A DNA stretch of 64,000 bases from contig NZ_CAJZAR010000061.1 in the NCBI RefSeq assembly GCF_914484835.1, positions 1-64,000 on the forward strand, given 5' to 3'. Below are positions 51,674 through 60,300 of this stretch, piece after piece. The translations under genes were made by a program, and so were the position numbers. Position 1 is the stretch's first letter. The number at the start of each line of letters is the position of its first letter. Below the pieces are notes generated by a model. The model was not told the origin of the DNA, made no database searches, and was given only the letters and a program-made list of their open reading frames with translations. This stretch comes from Paraburkholderia tropica. GTDB lineage: Bacteria > Pseudomonadota > Gammaproteobacteria > Burkholderiales > Burkholderiaceae.

Positions 51674-52249
51674 TCAATGCCCGAGGAGCCGCTGCAGCAA
51701 TTCCGTGGCGTTGCCCGTGTCGTACTTGCGCATCAGCCGCGCGCGGTAGACGTCTACCGTGCGTGAGCTGATGTCGAGAATTCTCCCGATCTGCTTGCTC
51801 GTCTTGCCCGTGACCAGCTGCGCCGCGATTTCCCGCTCGCGCGGCGTGAGTTCGACGGCGACGCGCCGCGTCGCGCTCAAATCCTCGAACGTCCAGACGC
51901 CGGCCGCGTGCGGCGCCTGCCGGTCGAGCGAACGCCCGGTGACGTGGCACCAGAACAGCTCGCCGTTGGCGCGCTTCATGATGCGGTCGTCGGCGTAACT
52001 GCCTTGCGCGGTCATGATGGGCGGAATGCGTTCGCCGATGCGCTCGAACTCGTCCGCCGACGGATACAGCACCAGGAACGACTGCCCGATCAGCGCCTCG
52101 CGCGGGCAACGAAAGATCGCACAGAGCGCCTCGTTGCAGTCTTCGATGATGCGCTCGCGCGCGAGCACGAGCCCGATGGGCGCGAGGTGGAACGCCGTCT
52201 GGTAGTCGAGAGCGGTGGCTGCGGTGGCGGGCGTGGCAGGTTCGGGCAT
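51674..52249 (-). CDS. PAS-LuxR transcriptional regulator
   Basis: 191 residues. A PAS domain (about 17-120: AFHLAPIGLVLARERIIEDCNEALCAIFRCPREALIGQSF) precedes a LuxR-type helix-turn-helix (about 133-188: LTPREREIAAQLVTGKTSKQIGRILDISSRTVDVYRARLMRKY). There is no receiver domain, so the PAS domain must sense the signal directly. It is divergent from the CoA-transferase genes (239 nt between starts), a plausible target. Confidence 0.9.
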   Translation of the reverse strand: MPEPATPATAATALDYQTAFHLAPIGLVLARERIIEDCNEALCAIFRCPREALIGQSFLVLYPSADEFERIGERIPPIMTAQGSYADDRIMKRANGELFWCHVTGRSLDRQAPHAAGVWTFEDLSATRRVAVELTPREREIAAQLVTGKTSKQIGRILDISSRTVDVYRARLMRKYDTGNATELLQRLLGH

Positions 52250-52488
52250 GGCGTGCGATACGGGAATGGCTTTATGTAGTTTTGCGTATTGTGCCGCAAC
52301 GCCCGCCCAGCGTACGCTTCACAACCATCGGAGGACCGGGTGGACAGGCTGTCGGATTCACGGCAACGCCACTCGCGGATGACTAGAATGGGGCATCCGG
52401 GCGCCCACAGCGCCCGCGTGCCGGGCAGAACGAACAGAAACAACGCAAAACGTAGCGACGAATTTCCATTCGAGGAAGGGACACACTG

Positions 52489-53196
52489 ATGAACAAGGTC
52501 TATGGAAGCGCGGCTGCCGCGCTCGAAGGCATCGTCAAGGACGGCCAGACGTTCGCGGTCGGCGGTTTCGGGCTGTGCGGCATTCCCGAGGCGCTGATCG
52601 GCGCGCTGCGCGATTCGGGCGTGAAGGGCATTACCTGTATCAGCAACAATGCGGGCGTCGACGGTTTCGGCCTGGGTCTGCTGCTGGAAACGCGCCAGAT
52701 CAAGAAGATGGTCTCGTCGTATGTGGGCGAGAACAAGGAATTCGAGCGCCAGTATCTGTCGGGCGAGCTCGAACTCGAATTCACGCCGCAAGGCACGCTG
52801 GCCGAGAAGCTGCGCGCGGGCGGCGCGGGCATTCCCGCTTTCTTCACGAACACGGGCTACGGCACGCTGATCGCCGAGGGCAAGGAAACGCGCCAGTTCG
52901 GCGAGAACCATTACGTGCTCGAGCATTCGCTCACGGCGGACGTCGCGCTCGTGAAGGCGTGGAAGGCCGATAAATCCGGCAACCTCATTTATCGCCGCAC
53001 GGCGCGCAACTTCAACCCGATGTGCGCGATGGCCGGCAAGATCACGGTGGTGGAAGTGGAAGAGATCGTCGAGAACGGCGAACTCGATCCCGATTCGATT
53101 CACACGCCGGGCATCTTCGTGCAGCGCCTCGTGCTCAACGCGAGCCCCGAAAAACGCATCGAACAACGCACCGTGCGCGCCGCGGCGAGCGCCTGA
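52489..53196 (+). CDS. scoA: 3-oxoacid CoA-transferase subunit A
   Basis: 235 residues. Class I CoA-transferase alpha subunit: FAVGGFGLCGIPEALIGALRDSGVKGITCISNNAGVDGFGLGLLL near the N-terminus, MVSSYVGENKEFERQYLSGELELEFTPQGTLAEKLRAGGAGIPAFFT, and FNPMCAMAGKITVVEVEEIV. With subunit B it moves CoA from succinyl-CoA to acetoacetate or a similar 3-oxoacid. GAGGAAGGG ribosome site. It is 15 nt before scoB. Confidence 0.95.
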   Translation: MNKVYGSAAAALEGIVKDGQTFAVGGFGLCGIPEALIGALRDSGVKGITCISNNAGVDGFGLGLLLETRQIKKMVSSYVGENKEFERQYLSGELELEFTPQGTLAEKLRAGGAGIPAFFTNTGYGTLIAEGKETRQFGENHYVLEHSLTADVALVKAWKADKSGNLIYRRTARNFNPMCAMAGKITVVEVEEIVENGELDPDSIHTPGIFVQRLVLNASPEKRIEQRTVRAAASA

Positions 53197-53211
53197 GGAG
53201 GGAGACGGATC

Positions 53212-53853
53212 ATGGCATGGAATCGTGACGAAATGGCCGCGCGCGCGGCAAAGGAACTGCAGGACGGCTTTTACGTGAACCTCGGCATCGGGCTGCCGAC
53301 GCTCGTGGCCAATCACGTGCCGGAAGGCGTGGAAGTGTGGCTGCAATCGGAAAACGGCCTGCTTGGTATTGGCCCGTTTCCGACCGAAGATCAGGTCGAC
53401 GCCGACATGATCAACGCGGGCAAGCAAACCGTGACCACGCTGCCGGGCTCGTCGATTTTCTCGTCGGCGGACTCGTTCGCGATGATTCGCGGCGGCCACA
53501 TCAATCTGGCGATCCTCGGTGCGATGCAGGTGAGCGAGAAGGGCGACCTGGCCAACTGGATGATCCCCGGCAAGATGATCAAGGGCATGGGCGGCGCGAT
53601 GGACCTCGTGGCGGGCGTCAAGCGCGTGGTCGTGCTGATGGAGCACGTGGCGAAGGGCGACCAGCACAAGATTCTCGACCAATGCACGCTGCCGCTCACG
53701 GGCGTGGGCGTGGTGGACATCATCATTACCGACCTCGGCGTGATCGAGGTGACCGACGCCGGGCTGAAGGTGACCGAACTCGCGCCGGGCGTGACGGTGG
53801 ACGAGATCAAGGCCAAGACCGGCGCGCCGCTCGACGTGAGCGCCGTGGGTTGA
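53212..53853 (+). CDS. scoB: 3-oxoacid CoA-transferase subunit B
   Basis: 213 residues. GFYVNLGIGLPTLVANHVPEGVEVWLQSENGLLGIGPFP holds the catalytic Glu of the (S)ENG motif (near residue 47). GGHINLAILGAMQVSEKGDLANWMIPGKMIKGMGGAMDLV follows. It is the partner of the preceding gene. A UUCG-capped hairpin with a T-rich tail lies 58 nt after the stop. Confidence 0.95.
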   Translation: MAWNRDEMAARAAKELQDGFYVNLGIGLPTLVANHVPEGVEVWLQSENGLLGIGPFPTEDQVDADMINAGKQTVTTLPGSSIFSSADSFAMIRGGHINLAILGAMQVSEKGDLANWMIPGKMIKGMGGAMDLVAGVKRVVVLMEHVAKGDQHKILDQCTLPLTGVGVVDIIITDLGVIEVTDAGLKVTELAPGVTVDEIKAKTGAPLDVSAVG

Positions 53854-53910
53854 GGCGGAGACTGCCGATAGCAGTGCGGTTTTCGCAGCAGAAGATTGCA
53901 TGATGGACGC

Positions 53911-53942
53911 GGGCGGGACTTCGGTCTCGCCCGTTTCGTTTT
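53911..53942 (+). terminator. UUCG-tetraloop terminator after scoAB
   Basis: Arms gggcgggac (53911-53919) and gtctcgccc (53924-53932) with one G-T pair enclose a TTCG loop closed by C-G, followed by gtttcgtttt. The rest of the 315-nt gap to the next gene shows no gene. Confidence 0.75.
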
Positions 53943-54168
53943 GGACGATTCCATTCTTGCGCGTTTGCGCGCTCCTGAAACCTCGTCCTGATGGCATAGG
54001 CCGTTCGGCACGGTGCCTGAGCGCGGGATTCGCCGCCGGATGGCGCGCCGGGCGGGGCGCGAAGGGCCCGCAAGTGGGTGCGCGCCACGCCGCGCCCGTC
54101 CATCCCGGCTCACAAAGGCGTTTAGAATTCGTCCTGAGCCTTCGGGCGCCACCAGCGAGGACCTAGCG

Positions 54169-55062
54169 ATGACCGAATCGTCTGCCGTGCCGCGTCAGCA
54201 GTACGTCCAGTGTCTCAGCCCCTCGGGGCTGCACCGCGTCGCGTACACCGAGTGGGGCGATCCCGCGAATCCGCGCGTGCTCGTCTGTGTGCATGGCCTC
54301 ACGCGCTCCAGCCGCGATTTCGATCGTCTGGCGGCGGCGTTATGCGGCACGTATCGCGTCGTTTGTCCCGACGTGGTCGGTCGCGGGCTGTCGCCGTGGC
54401 TGATCGACCCGCGCGGTTATGGCGTCGCGCAGTACGTGGCCGACATGGTCACGCTGATCGCGCGCACGGGCGTGGAGCAGGTCGACTGGTTCGGCACCTC
54501 GATGGGCGGTTTGATCGGCATGGCGCTCGCGGGGCTGCCCGACGCGCCCATCGGCCGTTTGCTGCTCAACGACATCGGCCCGCATATCGAGCCGGCCTCG
54601 CTCGAGCGTATCGGCGAGTACGTCGGGCGTGACGAGCGCTTCGCGACGCTGCAGGAAGGCATCGACAACGCCGCGCTGCTGGCGGCCTCGTTCGGGCCGC
54701 TGACCGCCGATGAATGGCGCGAGATCAACACGCCGCTGCTGCACGAGGTGGACGGTGCGTGGCGCTATCGCTACGACCCGCGTATTTCGGAGGCCTTCAA
54801 GGGCGTGACGCCCGAGCAGAACGAGCAGGGCGAGCAGTTTTTGTGGCGCTCGCTGGCGGCGTTCAAGGGGCCGGTGCTCAGCGTGCGCGGCGAACTGTCG
54901 GATCTGCTGTCGCGCGAAACCGTCGCGCAAATGGTCGAAAAGGGCCAGCAGGTCGAGAGCGTCGAAATCGCGGGTGTCGGCCATGCGCCGGCCTTCCTCT
55001 CGCCTGAGCAGATCGGGATCGCGCGCCGTTTCTTCGCCGGGGAGCCGGTCAGCGCGTCATAA
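54169..55062 (+). CDS. Alpha/beta hydrolase
   Basis: 297 residues. Oxyanion segment VLVCVHGLTRSSRDFDRLA, nucleophile elbow WFGTSMGGLIG (Ser near residue 113), Asp in LSVRGELSDLL and His in EIAGVGHAPAFLS. The pattern resembles MetX/haloperoxidase-type hydrolases but the substrate is unknown. The start ATG 54169 (MTESSAVPRQQYVQ) is preceded by GCGAGG; the frame is open far upstream without coding character. Confidence 0.88.
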   Translation: MTESSAVPRQQYVQCLSPSGLHRVAYTEWGDPANPRVLVCVHGLTRSSRDFDRLAAALCGTYRVVCPDVVGRGLSPWLIDPRGYGVAQYVADMVTLIARTGVEQVDWFGTSMGGLIGMALAGLPDAPIGRLLLNDIGPHIEPASLERIGEYVGRDERFATLQEGIDNAALLAASFGPLTADEWREINTPLLHEVDGAWRYRYDPRISEAFKGVTPEQNEQGEQFLWRSLAAFKGPVLSVRGELSDLLSRETVAQMVEKGQQVESVEIAGVGHAPAFLSPEQIGIARRFFAGEPVSAS

Positions 55063-55134
55063 TATGAGTTAGTCGCGCGCGCTCCGGTGCCGATCCGGGC
55101 GCGTCCGGCACGTTCAACTTCAACAGGAATTTAC

Positions 55135-55488
55135 ATGGCAGTCATTCGTCACCACGTGGGTCCGCGTCTTTCGGAAACCGCTGTTTACAACGGTACGGTC
55201 TATCTCGCGGGTCAGATCGCCGAGGACACGAAGCAGGACATCGCTGGCCAGACGCGCGAAGTGCTCGGCCATATCGACCGCCTGCTGGGCGAAGCGAACA
55301 GCGACAAGACGCTGCTGCTGTCGGTGCAGATCTATATCGCCGACATGAAGGATTTCGCGGGCATGAACGCCGAGTGGGACAAGTGGGTTCCGCAAGGCGC
55401 CACGCCGCCGCGCGCGACCGTCGAAGCGAAGCTCGCCAACCCGGAATGCCTGATCGAAATCGTCGTGGTGGCCGCGCAGCGCGACTGA
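55135..55488 (+). CDS. RidA family (YjgF/YER057c/UK114) protein
   Basis: 117 residues. Key residues of the family: VYLAGQIAEDT, and PPRATVEAKLANPECLIEIVVVAAQ with the substrate-binding Arg. RidA proteins hydrolyse reactive 2-aminoacrylate-type enamines/imines. This one has the shorter N-terminus of the side subfamilies rather than the archetypal RidA, so substrate range is uncertain. CAGGAA site 6 nt before the ATG. Confidence 0.9.
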   Translation: MAVIRHHVGPRLSETAVYNGTVYLAGQIAEDTKQDIAGQTREVLGHIDRLLGEANSDKTLLLSVQIYIADMKDFAGMNAEWDKWVPQGATPPRATVEAKLANPECLIEIVVVAAQRD

Positions 55489-55615
55489 GCGCGCGCCGCT
55501 TCTACTGCCGCTTCGGCCACCGGTTCGCCAGGCGTTAATTTGGGTTTCGTATCGTCCGAATCGACCGTTTTACCGTAGTCATAAGCCCGTCCGGTACGCC
55601 GGCGGGCCCAGCCTC

Positions 55616-57877
55616 ATGAGCAGCGACACCATTCCTACCGTCCCCGCCGATCAAGCCGGCTCAGCGCCGCAAGCCGCGCTGCCGTCGCTCGACGACGCGC
55701 TCGCGTTCGTGCGCGAGCACGCGGGCGACGCGCGTCTCTCGACGGGCGAGCCGCTGTTCGAGCACGCGCAGGGCACGGCGTCGATCCTGAGCCGCCTGAA
55801 CGTCGATCCACCGGCGGTGCTGGCTGCGGCGCTGTTCAATCTCGCGCCGCATCTCGACGACCCGGAGCGCACGCTCGAAGGGCGCTTCGGCGCCGAAGTC
55901 GCGAAGCTCACCTTCGACGTGCGCAAGCTGCTGCGCCTCGGTTCGGTGAGCCGCCGCGCGGCCGCGCAGAGCGCCGCGCCCGAGTCGGGCCGCGAAAGCC
56001 GCGACGCGCAGGCCGCGCGGCGCGCTCAGGTCGAGTCGCTGCGCAAGATGCTGCTGGCGTTCGCGCAGGACATCCGCGTGGTGCTGATTCGTCTCGCGTC
56101 GCGGCTGCAATCGCTGCGTTATTACGCGGCGGCGAAGATCCAGCCTGCGCCCGAGGTCTCGCACGAAACGCTCGAAATCTACGCGCCGCTCGCGAACCGG
56201 CTCGGCATCTGGCAACTGAAGTGGGAGCTCGAAGACCTCGCGTTCCGCTTCGAGGAGCCGGTCACGTACAAGCGCATCGCGAAGCTGCTCGACGAGAAGC
56301 GCGTCGAGCGCGAGAGCTATGTGTCCGAAGCCATCGCGCGGCTTCAGCACGAACTGGCGGCGGCGCACATCGACGCCGAAGTGAGCGGGCGGCCGAAGCA
56401 CATCTACAGCATCTGGAAGAAGATGCGCGGCAAGGAGATCGACTTCTCCGAGCTGTACGACGTGCGTGCCTTCCGCGTGATCGTGCGCGACATCAAGGAT
56501 TGCTACACGGTGCTCGGCATCGTGCACAACCTCTGGCAGCCGGTGCCGCGCGAGTTCGACGACTACATCTCGCGTCCCAAGCCCAACGGCTATCGCTCGC
56601 TGCATACCGTCGTGGTCGGCGACGACGGGCGCGCGTTCGAAGTGCAGATCCGCACCCAGGAAATGCATCAGTTCGCGGAATACGGTGTGGCCGCGCACTG
56701 GCGCTACAAGGAAGCGGGCACGAAGGGCTATGGCGGCCAGTTCAGCGCGAGCAGCAGCTACGACGAGAAGATCGCCTGGCTGCGCCAGTTGCTCGCGTGG
56801 AAGGACGACGTGTCCGACGAGCGGCAGCCGTGGGAAGAATTGCGTCAGGCCACGCTCGACGACGACCATATTTACGTGCTCACGCCCCAGGCGCGCGTGA
56901 TCGCGTTGCCGCAAGGCGCGACGCCGCTCGATTTCGCGTATCACCTGCATAGCGAGCTGGGCCATCGCTGCCGCGGCGCGCGCGTCGACGGCGCGATGGT
57001 GCCGCTCAACACGCAGTTGCAGAACGGTCAGACGGTCGAGATCGTGTCGGTGAAGGAGGGAGGTCCGTCGCGCGACTGGCTCAATCCGCAACTCGGCTAT
57101 CTGCAAAGCCACCGCGCGCGCCAGAAGGTGCGCGCGTGGTTCAACGCGATCGAGGCGCAGGAACACATTGCGACTGGCCGCGCGATGGTCGAAAAGACGC
57201 TGCAACGCGAGGGGCGCACCTCGGTCAATCTCGACCAGCTGGCCGCGAAGCTCGGTTTCAAGTCGACCGACGAGTTCTTCAGCGTAGTCGGCAAGGAAGA
57301 GTTCAGCCTGCGTCACGTCGAGCACGCGCTCAGCGATGCGCCGGTCGCGGAGCCCGAGGAGGAAACGCCCGAACAGCTCACGAAGCGCGCGAGCGGCGCG
57401 AACGTGGCGCACGGCGGCTCGTCGGGCGTGCTGGTCGTGGGCGTCGATGCGTTGCTCACGCAGCTCGCGCGCTGCTGCCGTCCCGCGCCGCCGGACGAGA
57501 TCAGCGGGTTCGTCACGCGCGGCAAGGGTATGTCGATTCACCGCAGCGATTGCCCGACGTTCATCCGCATGGCGCGCCGCGCGCCCGAGCGCGTGCTGCA
57601 AACCACGTGGTCCGCCGACGTGATGGGCGGGCGCGGCCAGTCGGTCTATCCGGTTGATATCTCGATCGAGGCCACCGACCGGCAAGGCTTGCTGCGCGAC
57701 ATCTCCGAAGTGTTCGCGCGCGAGAAGATGAACGTGATCGGCGTGAAGACGCAGTCGCGCCGCAACGCGGCCTATATGCAGTTCACGGTCGAGGTGTCGA
57801 ATTCCGCGCAGATCCAGCGCGCCTGTGTCGTGTTGGGCGAAGTGGCGGGCGTGGTGCGGGCGTCGCGGCGGAGTTGA
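55616..57877 (+). CDS. relA: (p)ppGpp synthetase RelA
   Basis: 753 residues. Order: inactive HD-hydrolase domain (about 20-190; the His-Asp pair is replaced, reading ALFNLAPHLDD), synthetase domain (about 265-385; HIYSIWKKMRGK, LYDVRAFRVIV, REFDDYISRPKPNGYRSLHTVV, EVQIRTQEMHQFAEYGVAAHW), TGS (about 420-480), helical and Cys-rich zinc-finger-like region (LARCCRPAPPDEISGFVTRGKGMSIHR), and a C-terminal ACT. The EFDD motif marks RelA-type synthetases (SpoT has RxKD). It makes the alarmone on starved ribosomes. Confidence 0.95.
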   Translation: MSSDTIPTVPADQAGSAPQAALPSLDDALAFVREHAGDARLSTGEPLFEHAQGTASILSRLNVDPPAVLAAALFNLAPHLDDPERTLEGRFGAEVAKLTFDVRKLLRLGSVSRRAAAQSAAPESGRESRDAQAARRAQVESLRKMLLAFAQDIRVVLIRLASRLQSLRYYAAAKIQPAPEVSHETLEIYAPLANRLGIWQLKWELEDLAFRFEEPVTYKRIAKLLDEKRVERESYVSEAIARLQHELAAAHIDAEVSGRPKHIYSIWKKMRGKEIDFSELYDVRAFRVIVRDIKDCYTVLGIVHNLWQPVPREFDDYISRPKPNGYRSLHTVVVGDDGRAFEVQIRTQEMHQFAEYGVAAHWRYKEAGTKGYGGQFSASSSYDEKIAWLRQLLAWKDDVSDERQPWEELRQATLDDDHIYVLTPQARVIALPQGATPLDFAYHLHSELGHRCRGARVDGAMVPLNTQLQNGQTVEIVSVKEGGPSRDWLNPQLGYLQSHRARQKVRAWFNAIEAQEHIATGRAMVEKTLQREGRTSVNLDQLAAKLGFKSTDEFFSVVGKEEFSLRHVEHALSDAPVAEPEEETPEQLTKRASGANVAHGGSSGVLVVGVDALLTQLARCCRPAPPDEISGFVTRGKGMSIHRSDCPTFIRMARRAPERVLQTTWSADVMGGRGQSVYPVDISIEATDRQGLLRDISEVFAREKMNVIGVKTQSRRNAAYMQFTVEVSNSAQIQRACVVLGEVAGVVRASRRS

Positions 57878-57955
57878 TGCGTATCGATGCGGGTGAGGGA
57901 GGGCGCAATGGTTTCTCCCGATTGCGTTCCTCCATGCCGCAACGCAAAAAAGCTC

Positions 57956-57984
57956 TTGCCAGCTCCGTGAAAACGTTATATAGT
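57956..57984 (+). promoter_or_regulatory. Sigma-70 promoter of the tRNA-Val gene
   Basis: TTGCCA (57956-57961), 17-nt spacer, TATAGT (57979-57984), 11 nt before the tRNA 5' end. Confidence 0.75.
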
Positions 57985-57995
57985 CTTGCTTCTTC

Positions 57996-58072
57996 AGGCT
58001 CGTAGCTCAGCTGGTTAGAGCACCACCTTGACATGGTGGGGGTCGTTGGTTCGAGTCCAATCGAGCCTACCA
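57996..58072 (+). tRNA. tRNA-Val(GAC)
   Basis: 77 nt including encoded CCA. The acceptor arms AGGCTCG / CGAGCCT pair fully, the D-arm begins GCTCAGCTGGTTAGAGC, the anticodon stem CCACC/GGTGG encloses loop TTGACAT (anticodon GAC), and the T-arm has the canonical GGTTCGAGTCC. It has its own promoter and probably ends at the terminator at 58240, after a gene remnant. Confidence 0.97.
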
Positions 58073-58101
58073 ACGAAATCGAAGTTTTGATGTGCGGTTA
58101 G

Positions 58102-58239
58102 CATCGGGGCTTCAAGGCAGTAAAAGCGCTCTGCGCTCAAGGCGAATACGGTTATGACATCGCGAACGTTTACCGAAACTACTTCGGAGCGACGCTAGTC
58201 GAGGACCTCTTTCGCCCTGCAATCTGGTTTGAAAAGTGA
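58102..58239 (+). pseudogene. 45-codon 3' gene remnant behind tRNA-Val
   Basis: An open stretch follows a TAG at 58099-58101 and ends with TGA at 58237-58239. It reads as a credible protein C-terminus (GFKAVKALCAQGEYGYDIAN, then VYRNYFGATLVEDLF, ending RPAIWFEK) but has no ATG, GTG or TTG start. Codons such as gta, aaa, cta, tat and cga are unlike the G/C-ending codons of its neighbours. The stop codon abuts a strong terminator. I do not recognise the protein. Most likely the tail of a gene brought in by DNA inserted at the tRNA gene and later lost. Confidence 0.5.
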
Positions 58240-58274
58240 ATGCGGCCCCTCGAAAGCGGGGCCGCATTTTTTTT
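58240..58274 (+). terminator. Strong terminator after tRNA-Val and the gene remnant
   Basis: Perfect 10-bp arms atgcggcccc (58240-58249) and ggggccgcat (58258-58267), 8-nt loop, then a run of eight T. Confidence 0.93.
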
Positions 58275-58343
58275 CGCCGCGAGTTTTGCGCGGGGCTGTT
58301 CCCACGAATACGATGTGCCGTCGAGGCACTTCTGGAGAAAAAC

Positions 58344-60251
58344 ATGGTTGCGATACGTCTGCCCGACGGTTCGGTTCGACAGTACGATCATCCCGTCACG
58401 GTCGCCGAAGTGGCGGCTTCGATTGGCGCGGGCCTCGCCAAGGCGGCGCTCGGCGGCAAGCTCGACGGTGAACTGGTCGACACGTCGACGCTGATCGATC
58501 ACGACGCATCGCTGGCCATCGTCACGGACAAGGACGCCGACGGTCTCGACATCATCCGTCACTCCACGGCGCACTTGCTGGCGTACGCGGTCAAGGAGCT
58601 GTTCCCGGAAGCGCAGGTCACGATCGGGCCGGTCATCGACAACGGCTTCTATTACGACTTCGCCTACAGCCGTCCCTTCACGCCCGAAGATCTGGAAAAG
58701 ATCGAAAAGCGCATGCAGGAGCTCGCAAAGAAGGACGAGCAGGTCACGCGCCGCGTCGTCTCGCGCGGCGACGCCGTCGACTACTTCAAGAGCATCGGCG
58801 AGAAGTACAAGGCTGAGATCATCGAGTCGATTCCGGGCGACCAGGACATCAAGCTGTATTCGCACGGCGGTTTCACCGACCTGTGCCGCGGCCCGCACGT
58901 CCCGTCGACGGGCAAGCTCAAGGTTTTCAAGCTCATGAAGGTTGCTGGCGCGTACTGGCGCGGCGACGCGAAGAACGAGCAGCTGCAGCGCATCTACGGC
59001 ACGGCCTGGACGAAGAAGGAAGATCAGGAACTCTATCTTCACAATCTCGAAGAGGCTGAAAAGCGCGATCACCGCAAGCTCGGCAAGCAGCTCGACCTGT
59101 TCCACATGCAGGACGAGTCGCCGGGCATGGTGTTCTGGCACCCGAAGGGCTGGACGCTCTGGCAGCAGGTCGAGCAGTACATGCGCGGCCGCCTGCGCGT
59201 GGCCGGCTACGACGAAATCAAGACGCCGATGATCATGGACCGCTCGCTGTGGGAAGCGTCGGGTCACTGGCAGAACTATCGTGAAAACATGTTCACGACG
59301 GAGTCGGAGAAGCGCGACTACGCGATCAAGCCGATGAACTGCCCGGGCCACGTCCAGGTGTTCAACCACGGCCTGCGTTCGTACCGCGATCTGCCGCTGC
59401 GTTACGCGGAATTCGGTTCGTGCCATCGCAACGAGGCGTCGGGCGCGCTGCACGGTCTGATGCGCGTGCGCGGTTTCGTCCAGGACGATGCGCACATCTT
59501 CTGTACGGAAGATCAGATCATCGCCGAGTCGATCGCCTTCAACACGCTCGCGATGAGCGTCTACAAGGATTTCGGGTTCGATCACATCGACATCAAGCTG
59601 TCGCTGCGCCCCGAGTCGCGCGCGGGTACGGACGAAATCTGGGATCGTGCCGAACAAGGTTTGCGCGAAGCGCTGACGGCGTGCGGCCTGAGCTGGGAAG
59701 AACTGCCGGGCGAGGGCGCGTTCTACGGTCCGAAGGTCGAGTACCACATCAAGGATGCGCTCGGCCGTTCGTGGCAGTGCGGCACGCTGCAGCTCGACAT
59801 GGTGCTGCCGGAGCGCCTTGGCGCCGAGTACGTGGCGGAAGACAACAGCCGCCGCCGCCCGATCATGCTGCACCGCGCGATCCTCGGTTCGATGGAGCGT
59901 TTCCTCGGTATTTTGATCGAGCACCATGCTGGTGCAATGCCGTCCTGGCTGGCTCCGATGCAGGTCGTTGTGATGAATATCGCGGAAAGTCAGGCCGAAT
60001 ATGCAGCAAATCTAGCCCAATCGTTGCAAAAACAAGGGGTTAGAGTGCAGGCCGATTTGCGCAATGAGAAAATTAGCTATAAAATACGCGAGCACACGCT
60101 TGAGAAGGTCCCGTACCTGCTGGTTGTCGGCGACAAAGAGCGTGAAGCACAAACGGTAGCCGTGCGTGCCCGTGGCGGTGTCGACCTGGGTGTCATGCCT
60201 GTCGACGCATTCGCTGAACGTCTGGCGCAGGACGTCAAGTCGTTCAAGTGA
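58344..60251 (+). CDS. thrS: Threonyl-tRNA synthetase
   Basis: 635 residues. N-terminal TGS domain (1-62), editing domain with HSTAHLLAYAVKELFPEAQVTIGPVIDNGFYYDF, class II catalytic core with MNCPGHVQVFNHGLRSYRDLPLRYAEFG (zinc Cys) and HRNEASGALHGLMRVRGFVQDDAHIFC, and a C-terminal anticodon-binding domain. ATG 58344 has GGAG 7 nt upstream. It opens the thrS-infC-rpmI-rplT cluster. Confidence 0.97.
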   Translation: MVAIRLPDGSVRQYDHPVTVAEVAASIGAGLAKAALGGKLDGELVDTSTLIDHDASLAIVTDKDADGLDIIRHSTAHLLAYAVKELFPEAQVTIGPVIDNGFYYDFAYSRPFTPEDLEKIEKRMQELAKKDEQVTRRVVSRGDAVDYFKSIGEKYKAEIIESIPGDQDIKLYSHGGFTDLCRGPHVPSTGKLKVFKLMKVAGAYWRGDAKNEQLQRIYGTAWTKKEDQELYLHNLEEAEKRDHRKLGKQLDLFHMQDESPGMVFWHPKGWTLWQQVEQYMRGRLRVAGYDEIKTPMIMDRSLWEASGHWQNYRENMFTTESEKRDYAIKPMNCPGHVQVFNHGLRSYRDLPLRYAEFGSCHRNEASGALHGLMRVRGFVQDDAHIFCTEDQIIAESIAFNTLAMSVYKDFGFDHIDIKLSLRPESRAGTDEIWDRAEQGLREALTACGLSWEELPGEGAFYGPKVEYHIKDALGRSWQCGTLQLDMVLPERLGAEYVAEDNSRRRPIMLHRAILGSMERFLGILIEHHAGAMPSWLAPMQVVVMNIAESQAEYAANLAQSLQKQGVRVQADLRNEKISYKIREHTLEKVPYLLVVGDKEREAQTVAVRARGGVDLGVMPVDAFAERLAQDVKSFK

Positions 60252-60300
60252 GCCACCTGGCAGCGCGGCTCGTTTTTTTAATTTTTAGAGGAAACGTAAC

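Noticed and set aside
55760..55870. Loss of the HD hydrolase residues in RelA as a mutation
   Set aside because: RelA proteins of beta- and gamma-proteobacteria have an inactive HD domain; the EFDD synthetase motif confirms RelA type.
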